The position numbers and the translations under genes were made by a program. DNA of 64,000 nucleotides from Tragulus kanchil (lineage: Eukaryota > Chordata > Mammalia > Artiodactyla > Tragulidae), in the NCBI GenBank assembly GCA_022376925.1, contig JAIOJX010000005.1, positions 14,846,501 to 14,910,500 of the forward strand, given 5' to 3'. Shown piece after piece: positions 55,800 to 64,000 of the stretch. The notes beneath the pieces were generated by a model, which saw only the letters and a list, made by a program, of their open reading frames with translations, had not been told where the DNA came from and searched no databases. How positions within the stretch are numbered: the stretch's first letter is position 1; every line of letters starts with the position of its first letter.

Positions 55800-56071
55800 C
55801 ATTTATTTTAGCTGCATCAGGTGTTCGTAGCAGGGTGGGGGATCTTTGTGGCTGCACGGGGCTCTTCACTGTGGTGTGGGGCTTCTCTCTGTTGGGGGTG
55901 CACGGGCTCCAGAGCGCATGGGCTACGTCGTGGCAGCATGCAGGCTCTCTGGGTGTGGCGCAGGCTTAACTGATCCGCAGCATGGGGCATTCTGCTTCCC
56001 TGACCGGAGATTGAACCCACACCCCCTGAACTGGAAGGCAGATTCCTAACCACTGGACCAGCAGGGAAGCC
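55800..56071 (-). mobile_element. CHR-type SINE, longer form
   Basis: Antisense: 'atttattttagctgcatcag', 'gggtgcacgggctccagagc', 'gcagcatggggcattctgct', 'tccctgaccggagattgaac' and 'ccactggaccagcagggaag'. Lies directly right of the preceding SINE. Second copy at about 56896-57168. Confidence 0.87.
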
Positions 56072-57264
56072 CCTGTTTGTTGTAGCCTGTTGTTTCTCTC
56101 GTTCAGATCATTGTCTTGGCAGAGGGGTTAATCCCCCCGATTGCTTCTCAGGAGCCCAGGGTACACAACCTATCCCTCACAATTGACTTGATGCTAAATG
56201 TGTTTTGTTTAAACAACAGATTATTGAGTTTTAGTTTTTAATTCAGTCAGTGACTTTTTTGTTCTAATAATAAGCAAGTTTAGGCTGTTCACATTTACTC
56301 TTTGATGCATTATTTGTCCTTTAGCCCAAGGAAATTGACCTTTAGTGTAGTCATTGACCGATTTTTTTTTTCATTTCTGTATTTTCTGTGATGGGTCTTT
56401 AACTCTTTTCTTTTCAAGCTAGGCCAGAAGCTAACCTTAAGTGATCTACTTCTTAACATTTTAACATTAATGTATTTCAGGGAAAAAATTTCAATTGCTC
56501 CTATTTATTTTTATTATTAACTAAGTAAACTTCACTTCCCTTTCAGGAGACAGAAGGAGTCTTTCATTTCCCTCCTTCAGAGGTGTCTTCCTGGACACAG
56601 GACTCTGCTCATTCCCTTTTAAGTTGCAAAACTATTACATGGGGCTCAGTCTGTTGACTGAGAGTTTTATTTGTTTGACTTATTGTTTATGATGTTTATT
56701 GTATCTTTTTAAATTAATACATTTTTATTTTTATTTTAAAAATATTTTTATTTATATTTATTTGGCTGCATTGGGTCTCAGTTGTAGCATGTGGGCTCTA
56801 GTTCCCTGACCAGGGATTGAACCTGGGCCCCTTGCACTGGGAGCACAGAGTCTTAGCCACTGGACCACCAGGGATTCCCTAATACATTTTTAAAACATTT
56901 ATTTTAGCTGCATCAGGTGTTCGTAGCAGGGTGGGGGATCTTTGTGGCTGCACGGGGCTCTTCACTGTGGTGTGGGGCTTCTCTCTGTTGGGGGTGCACG
57001 GGCTCCAGAGCGCATGGGCTACGTCGTGGCAGCATGCAGGCTCTCTGGGTGTGGCGCAGGCTTAACTGATCCGCAGCATGGGGCATTCTGCTTCCCTGAC
57101 CGGAGATTGAACCCACACCCCCTGAACTGGAAGGCAGATTCCTAACCACTGGACCAGCAGGGAAGCCCCTGTTTGTTGTAGCCTGTTGTTTCTCTCGTTC
57201 AGATCATTGTCTTGGCAGAGGGGTTAATCCCCCCGATTGCTTCTCAGGAGCCCAGGGTACACAA

Positions 57265-57677
57265 CATACAGCTTTTTTTGTGTAGTTCTTCCTTTACCTG
57301 CATCGTTTCTTTTCTAATTCTTATAGACAGCTCTATGAGAATCTGTGTGACTTCCTAAGCTGTTCTGTGTACACACGTCAACAGGAAGGATGTTGTTGGT
57401 GTGCCGGTGGTCACACTCCAGGGAGATGTAAGAGACGGTCAGCTCTCCGTCTCGGGTGCAGATGAGACCATGACGGAGGCTCCAGGCAGGGATTCATTCT
57501 TACGATGGGATGAGGTGCGCTGGGGCACCTGGACCAGAGAGCCGACTACTAGCCCACAAAGGGAAGGCGGGAAAGGATGGAAATTCAAACCTGCGTGGAG
57601 CCCCAGGGCTGCTCAAAGCATTCTCACATACCCAACCCCATCGCTGGACCACAGAGTCCTTCGAGGGGCTAGCCTTA
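57265..57677. other. Unique intronic sequence
   Basis: A 102-codon open frame (57401-57709) runs across this segment into the next duplication; it has no domain and no donor site where expected. Not called. Confidence 0.45.
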
Positions 57678-59866
57678 GAGACGGTTTAGACCTCCTCTCT
57701 TGGTATTGATAGCAGTATTCTTTTCCCGTCAGGAGTCACCAGCTTCTTGTGAGTGGTAAGAAAAGTGGATCATCCTCATAGACTATGTAGAAAAGGACCC
57801 TGAACAAAGCCAGAGCACTGTGCTCTAGAAAGCAGCCCTGCTGGGTCTCTCCTGTCTGTCTTCTGGACGCATGCAGGTCACTGCTGTTTGGAGTAATGCA
57901 TGTCCAGCAGAAGAGGGGTCCAGCAAGCCCAGGGGGAAAGTCACATCCGTCCCCATGCCTGTGTCCTGGGGAGCATGCCGTCTGCTGGACGGAGTCGAGA
58001 GCCATTTTGGCAGATCAGAACCAAAGGTGATTGCTTCCATTTGTTTTCCTTCCAGAAGGCTTCCCTGACAGGGAGGACGTTTGTGGGTCAGGCAAAGGTA
58101 GAGAAGGCTCCGAGCCACTTGCATGAGTCTGCCTCGGTGTATTCGATACTCGGTGCCCCTCCTCTCCGGCAAGCCCTTGTAACGAGCTCCCCCGTCATGA
58201 ATTGTTGGAACCTGCAGCCTGGCTCAAATGACCAAGGGGTGCCTCTTTGTCAGACACACGCTGGGCATCTGGCGGCATCGCCGAGGGTAACCTGATCGGG
58301 CTCCCAATTTTAATTTTAACCAAAAATACATCTGTCTGGTTTATTTCAGCTGACAGGGTAAATATCGTATTTCTTTACCAGTTTGTAAACACCTGGCTTT
58401 TCATCTCCATCTTACATGTTTCCCTAGTGTTTTACAAATAGGAAAATCAAGTTGGAGCCATATGGGACTGAGCATATGCTCGTGAGTGTCAGTCCAGCGT
58501 GGGGGTAGCTCTATGTGAACTGGGTCCAGTGCAAGCCACGCTTGGGCACCTGACCAGGAGCTGTGATGCGGCAGCAACACAGAATGGTCTAGAGTGAGAA
58601 AACCTCATAGACAGCATGGGTTTGAGGCCACTCCAGCAGCTGCCTGTGGATAGCTGGAGTTGCCCCTGTTACAGATGAAAGATGGGAGTGTGTCATTGTC
58701 AGGATTCACGTCCCATGACTTCTCTGGATCCAAACTGTTCTTAACCAAAGGCAACTGTCTTTCACTGCCTTTGAGACGGTTTAGACCTCCTCTCTTGGTA
58801 TTGATAGCAGTATTCTTTTCCGTCAGGAGTCACCAGCTTCTTGTGAGTGGTAAGAAAAGTGGATCATCCTCATAGACTATGTAGAAAAGGACCCTGAACA
58901 AAGCCAGAGCACTGTGCTCTAGAAAGCAGCCCTGCTGGGTCTCTCCTGTCTGTCTTCTGGACGCATGCAGGTCACTGCTGTTTGGAGTAATGCATGTCCA
59001 GCAGAAGAGGGGTCCAGCAAGCCCAGGGGGAAAGTCACATCCGTCCCCATGCCTGTGTCCTGGGGAGCATGCCGTCTGCTGGACGGAGTCGAGAGCCATT
59101 TTGGCAGATCAGAACCAAAGGTGATTGCTTCCATTTGTTTTCCTTCCAGAAGGCTTCCCTGACAGGGAGGACGTTTGTGGGTCAGGCAAAGGTAGAGAAG
59201 GCTCCGAGCCACTTGCATGAGTCTGCCTCGGTGTATTCGATACTCGGTGCCCCTCCTCTCCGGCAAGCCCTTGTAACGAGCTCCCCCGTCATGAATTGTT
59301 GGAACCTGCAGCCTGGCTCAAATGACCAAGGGGTGCCTCTTTGTCAGACACACGCTGGGCATCTGGCGGCATCGCCGAGGGTAACCTGATCGGGCTCCCA
59401 ATTTTAATTTTAACCAAAAATACATCTGTCTGGTTTATTTCAGCTGACAGGGTAAATATCGTATTTCTTTACCAGTTTGTAAACACCTGGCTTTTCATCT
59501 CCATCTTACATGTTTCCCTAGTGTTTTACAAATAGGAAAATCAAGTTGGAGCCATATGGGACTGAGCATATGCTCGTGAGTGTCAGTCCAGCGTGGGGGT
59601 AGCTCTATGTGAACTGGGTCCAGTGCAAGCCACGCTTGGGCACCTGACCAGGAGCTGTGATGCGGCAGCAACACAGAATGGTCTAGAGTGAGAAAACCTC
59701 ATAGACAGCATGGGTTTGAGGCCACTCCAGCAGCTGCCTGTGGATAGCTGGAGTTGCCCCTGTTACAGATGAAAGATGGGAGTGTGTCATTGTCAGGATT
59801 CACGTCCCATGACTTCTCTGGATCCAAACTGTTCTTAACCAAAGGCAACTGTCTTTCACTGCCTTT
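57678..59866. repeat. Tandem duplication 18 (copies 57678-58772 and 58773-59866)
   Basis: Offset 1095 then 1094 ('cttttcccgtcagg' against 'cttttccgtcagg'). The join shares GAG. Repeat-poor, relatively GC-rich intron; the 131-codon open frame at 57900 (again at 58994) shows no domain. Confidence 0.95.
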
Positions 59867-59905
59867 GAAAATCATTCTTCGTGATTTTCTACGTTGAAAG
59901 TTCTT

Positions 59906-60133
59906 CTGAATGATTCCAAACTGTGTGTGCTGTGCTCTGTTTTGTCGTGGAACTCTTTGAGATCCCATGGACTGTAGCGCACCGTGCTCCTCTGTCCACG
60001 GGATTTTCTAGGCAAGAATATTGGAGTGGGTTTCCATGCCCTCCTCCAGAGGATCTTCCTGCCCCAGGGACTGAACCTACGTCTCTTAGGTCTCCTGGCG
60101 GGTTCTTTACCATTAGCACCACCTGGGAAGCCC
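59906..60133 (-). mobile_element. Bov-tA SINE
   Basis: Antisense, full length: 'ctttgagatcccatggactg', 'ttctaggcaagaatattgga', 'ctccagaggatcttcctgcc' and 'ccattagcaccacctgggaa'. Confidence 0.92.
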
Positions 60134-61150
60134 ATGTTTGTGGCCAAATCGGTTCTCAGAACCAATATGATAGAGAAGTCCTACAAAATGATACAGAGTA
60201 CAACTTCAGGAATTTGTGACTGCTGATCATTTAAATTTTTTCAAGAGAAGAATACCTAGGTAAATAGCATAATGTTTAAGCATGACCAGGATATCATAAA
60301 CAGACTATAGGAGTGCTTCTTTTAAAAAGTCCCTAATATCATTACATGGGATCATAAAAGGCTGGGAATCTAAAAATGTTTGCTCTTATTGACTCTGTGA
60401 CCATAGCCCAAAGACCAGCTGAAGAATTAGCATATGTGAAGGTGGAGTCTCTAGTCTATCAGTCATATCATGGCATCTCACTGAATAGTAATTCGTGTGC
60501 ATCACTCAAGTGTGTACTTGGAGTGGCCACCGTTGACCTCAAATTACACCCTTCAGAAGTGTGGGGAGGGAGAGGGAATTAAGAGACTGTGGAGCACCTG
60601 TTGCTCAACATCTGTTCTGGGAGGTTGATGTTATTCTCTTGGTTAATAAGGGGCAGAACTAAGACCAGAACCCAAGACTGCCCTGTCCCCCAAAGAGCAG
60701 GCCCTCTGCTGTGCTGCCCCTTAGGTCAGAGGGTGGCCCCCCAACCAGCAGGACCTTTTACCACTAGTGGGTGATGTGTGGTTTTGCTTGTGGTCCACTC
60801 CCACAAACGTCAAGTCTGGAAACTGATATTATGAATTCCACAGTTTATGAAAATGATGACTGCCATGAGCCACAAGAGGAATGGGCTTTGAACAAGTCAA
60901 CAGCCCCGTGTCTCCTGTTCATACTGGTTCCCTCTGCTAATGGTGTGAAAGTTCTAGGAGTCCAGCAAGGGGCCCGCACCTCAGAGGTGACACGGGTGTG
61001 CCTGACGTGAATTTGGGGCGGCCTCTCCCAAAGACTGTTCCTCTGTGCCCCAGAGATGGTCAGGGCTCCAATCTCTCTATCTCTGTGTTTCAGTCTATCT
61101 ATCAATAGTATAGGTAAATTGTATATTATAGCAGTATGAACAAATTGCCG
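60134..61150. other. Unique intronic sequence with possible MIR traces
   Basis: A short stretch at about 60640-60720 ('ggggcagaactaagaccaga') resembles reverse-strand MIR but is too weak to call. No exon found. Confidence 0.4.
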
Positions 61151-61162
61151 AGGATTCTCAAG

Positions 61163-61342
61163 GGCTTCTCTGGTAGCTCAGCTGGTAAAAAATCCCCCTG
61201 CAATGCAGGAGACTCAAGTTCAGTTCCTGGCTTGGGAAGATCCCCTGGAGAAGGGATAGGCTACTCACTCCAGTATTCTTTCTGGAGAGTCCCCAGGGAT
61301 AGAGGAGCTTGGTGGGCCCACTCCACGGGGTTGCAAAGAGTT
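61163..61342 (+). mobile_element. Bov-tA SINE with target-site duplication
   Basis: 'ggcttctctggtagctcagc', 'ctggagaagggataggctac', 'actccagtattctttctgga' and 'cacggggttgcaaagagtt'. Flanked by GGATTCTCAAG (61152-61162 and 61343-61353). Confidence 0.92.
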
Positions 61343-61504
61343 GGATTCTCAAGAAGAGGGGACCTAAGAGGGGACCTTTTGACTATGTATCCTGGGCACT
61401 GTTTTCAATCCTTTATCCATGTTCAAGCCGTAGTTCCGTCTTGTTGGTGATCAGCGGCATATCTTTTCTTCAGTGTCTGTGGTCAGTAAAATGTTTGCAT
61501 AATT

Positions 61505-61600
61505 ATGCAATAAAGCAGCTACCATTTCTAGGCTTCTGTTGTGTCAGACATTATGCACATATTATCTTACTCGCTCATCAGAACCTTATGGATGAGTAGC
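61505..61600 (+). mobile_element. L2 or MIR-like old repeat
   Basis: 'cttctgttgtgtcagacatt', 'atgcacatattatcttactc' and 'cagaaccttatggatgagta' resemble the L2/MIR 3' module 'gtgccaggcactttacatat', 'attatctcatttaatcctca'. Weak. Confidence 0.45.
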
Positions 61601-61984
61601 TCCTTTTGTGCCCATCCTCTTGAGTCGGCCCGCAGCAAGGGTCCTCCCGCCTGCTATATCACTCATGTCAGTAGAATGAGGCCGAGTATGGCTCACAAGC
61701 AAAGAGAGCTTTTACTCTTTGATCCAAGAGTGGAGAGATGCGTGCACATATTAGGACTCTCATTGGGTTGGGGATGGACCTTCATCCCCTGCTCACCCTC
61801 CAGATGGGAGTGCAGGCTCAGCGTCTCTGCCCGCAGCCCCGAGGCGAAGTGTGGGCCCAGTTGCGCACCAGGAACTTGGGTCTGTATGCAGCACCCCATG
61901 AGCAAGTGAAACTAGACTAAGCACAAAAGGGAGATTTTTTTTTATTACCCAGATTCTGTTTTTATTACCCAGAAATGGTTCATC

Positions 61985-62095
61985 CTCTTTGCCAGTGAGC
62001 CTTTCATAGGAGGATAGTGGGGCTCAGAGAGGGGCGTTAGCCCCAGCTCACATGAAGGATGTGGGTTAAACCCCGGTGTGCCCTACTCCAAAGTC
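61985..62095 (-). mobile_element. MIR SINE relic
   Basis: 'ataggaggatagtggggctc', 'agagaggggcgttagcccca' and 'gatgtgggttaaaccccggt' follow MIR in reverse orientation (the 'gaggctcagagaggttaag' and 'gggattcgaaccc' modules). Confidence 0.6.
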
Positions 62096-62124
62096 ACTTA
62101 TACCTAGTTTTTTCCTTATCCCTA

Positions 62125-62285
62125 AGAACATCGCCTTTGACAGCCAGACGTGTTTAGGTTGAAATCCCAGTTCTAGCCATGTGATCTCAGTCAAGTCACT
62201 GAGTATTTCCTGACATTGCATCTTCATTAAACAGGACTAGTGATGCCAATCTTTCCAAAGTTTTGTGACGTTTGAAGAACATACA
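62125..62285 (+). mobile_element. MIR SINE relic
   Basis: 'gtttaggttgaaatcccagt', 'tctagccatgtgatctcagt', 'caagtcactgagtatttcct' and 'cattaaacaggactagtgat' follow MIR in sense. Confidence 0.7.
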
Positions 62286-63299
62286 GAAGACAAAGGACTG
62301 TGTCTCCTATACAGGAGCCAGTCAGTGAATCATTTCCTTCCTCCCCTTGAAGCTGATTCCAAGATGATACTCACCCCAAAGGGCTTGTACAGACTTTTGT
62401 GGGTCCCTCACATGGCTGGCTGATGAGGACCTAAATCCATTGGCTCAGCTCCCCATCCTTGATGTTTGTTCTGGGAGGAACATTCCCGTGTACCAGGAGG
62501 AAGGAAAGAGTTTGATCTCTTGGTGGGTCCTCTGCAGAATTGTATTTGGTACTTAGCAAAGCTGATGTGTGATGTTTGAAAGGTACATTTTAGGTATTTA
62601 GACAAATCATCTAAAACCAACTATGGAAAATGTTCATACATTTTACCTCTCTGAAACTTACCAGTTTCTTTTATGATGTTGACCAGTGTATTCATATTTA
62701 AATTTTTTACTTTGGGGTCACCATAAAAAAAAACAAAGAACTGATGACATTTCATAAAGTAACTCTGTGGGCTGGAAAACAGAAGGACCCAGCAAATAGG
62801 TTTTATTTTATAACCTAAAATAAAAAAAACTAAGATTGGTAAGACAGCACGATTATCAGATGAGGACTTGAGAGCATAGCTGGTGGATTTTTCTCTGTGA
62901 TTCTCATCAGCAGAAAGCATCTTATCCTCTCCCGTGTGATAAGGTCACAAGTGTCTGGAACTGAAAGTGAGCTGTACACAATGGGAGTGGCTGAATTCAA
63001 GTTAGACAGGAGGAAAAGCAACTTTTATCCCCTTCTAGCTCTTGTTTTGCCTTCATGGATGCTCCGTATTCCTCTCTGATCAGCTGCTAGCATATGACAG
63101 ATGAGCTAGATCAAACGGAATTAACCAGATAATCTGTCAAATATTTCAGCCAGCCAAAAAGTCTACTTAAGCCTTTTTACATTAATTAAAAGCTCCCCAG
63201 TACCCAATCCCTTTTTTACTGATCTGCTCCTGTTTTCATAGTGTGAAGTATGTATTATCTCTCTTGTTTGCTCTCTGTTCACTGCTCATAAACCCTGGA
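62286..63299. other. Unique intronic sequence
   Basis: No exon, RNA gene or clear repeat supported. Confidence 0.45.
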
Positions 63300-63385
63300 G
63301 GAGAGGTCTTTCTTTTCTCACTGCTGTGTTCCAAATACCTAGGATTATATGTGGCACATAATAGCTGCTCAATAAACATGTTAAC
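63300..63385 (+). mobile_element. L2 LINE 3' end relic
   Basis: 'gtgttccaaatacctaggat', 'tatatgtggcacataatagc' and 'tgctcaataaacatgttaac' follow the L2 3' end. Confidence 0.65.
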
Positions 63386-64000
63386 AGCTAATAGGAACAA
63401 AAAAAGTATGGTGAGGTCAGGGTCAGTGGACACCAAGCCAAAAAAAAATTTTTTTTATGAAGGAAAAAAGAAGAGGATGTAAAAGAAAATGTTTGATAAT
63501 TTTGTTCACTTATGAGTAAGAAAAGCACATATTAAAACAGGATAAACTATTGCCATCTTAGGTAGGTAAGCTTATTTCTGATATGTAGATTACATCTCAT
63601 TTTCTCAGAAGGTTCATTTTTATTTATCACTTCAACATAAGTTTGTTTATTCATTCACTCACCTCTTATGTGAGGAGCACAGTATTTGGCTTCCAAAGGC
63701 AAGCCAGCCAGATCACTGACATACTCCCATATCACATGAGTGGGTCGACCCAGATCAACCGTCTTGAACAGTACATCTCCATCCGCTACCTCAATTAGAT
63801 AAAATATGGCACAGATAAAGCCGGGCCCCCAAATTGGATAGCTCCATGGGCCAGCTAGTTTCAGGACAGAATGAGCAATTAGCCTGGGAAACTGACAAAA
63901 ATAATTTTAGCGCCGGCCCCAGAATAAACTCCTAATCCATGCTAGCTGTCTTGACAAACATTTGCTGCTGGCCAGCGTGGATGACTCAGCACCACCCCTC
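63386..64000. other. Unique sequence at the window edge
   Basis: No repeat recognised after the L2. The last 220 bases hold two CAATTAG cores (about 63792 and 63878), a near-CArG box CCCAAATTGG (63828-63837) and an AP-1-like TGACTCAGC near 63980. These are short motifs and could be chance. Confidence 0.3.

Larger units (their letters stand above)
55074..57264. repeat. Tandem duplication 17 (copies 55074-56168 and 56169-57264)
   Basis: Offset 1095 then 1096. Differences: 'tatttttttgact' against 'tatttgtttgact', and one extra T in 'taatacatttttaaaac' of copy 2. The join shares AC(C). Contains two antisense CHR-type SINEs per copy. Confidence 0.95.

Noticed and set aside
57900..58295. 131-codon open frame present twice (again at 58994-59389)
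   Set aside because: The second copy is only duplication 18, and sequence composition is ordinary. Identity between the copies is not evidence of coding constraint.
1349..59866. Satellite array, segmental gene family or CRISPR-like repeat structure
   Set aside because: Each unit is different sequence and present twice only (three times where two overlap). There is no common repeat or spacer unit.

Overview
This window looks like a ruminant nuclear genome. It carries BovB (RTE-clade) LINE fragments on both strands, many Bov-tA SINEs, tRNA-derived CHR-type SINEs and L1 pieces, plus ancient MIR, L2 and MER5A-like relics, and it has no dense coding. I recognise one protein-coding exon, 31236-31313 on the + strand. 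It is 78 nt, bounded by AG and GT, and encodes 26 codons that match about residues 75-100 of CAP2 (cyclase-associated actin cytoskeleton regulatory protein 2). I found neither the preceding nor the following CAP2 exon, so most of the window reads as two large CAP2 introns. The exact species is not resolved.

The dominant structure is a series of 18 direct tandem duplications, each about 1.05-1.16 kb, two copies each, of unrelated unique sequence. First copies start near 1349, 3738, 6509, 10208, 12000, 15538, 18710, 20541, 27200, 31360, 33342, 37995, 39800, 42257, 44912, 52122, 55074 and 57678. Copies are nearly identical. Differences are mostly homopolymer or short indels clustered at the joins, and several joins carry a short garbled filler. 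Neighbouring duplications sometimes overlap, giving three copies of the shared part. The likeliest reading is un-collapsed overlaps or bad gap filling in the assembly; without them the locus would be about 44 kb. All apparent duplicate open frames follow from this.

Layout: 1-6.0 kb holds MIR, CHR SINE and a BovB 3' half. 6-18 kb holds CHR-like and Bov-tA SINEs inside duplications. 18-24.5 kb holds more SINEs, three short L1 or BovB 3' ends and an L1 ORF2 relic. 24.5-30.3 kb is mostly unassigned intron. 30.6-31.2 kb is an old antisense L1 3' UTR ending about 55 bp before the CAP2 exon. 31.4-42 kb holds MER5A, L1, a long antisense BovB reverse-transcriptase relic, nested SINEs and a split MIR. 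42-48 kb is the longest repeat-poor stretch. 48-51.3 kb is SINE-rich and holds a 39-nt exon-like segment (49242-49280). 51.3-64 kb is mostly unique intron with a perfect 17-bp hairpin, a purine tract and scattered SINEs.

I see no operon, defence system, virus or other coordinated gene system. The items most worth following are the duplication pattern, a young-looking CHR-like SINE subfamily with a G/C-rich 3' extension (five of nine insertions), the exon-like 39-mer, and a close inverted SINE pair at 50.4-51.2 kb.
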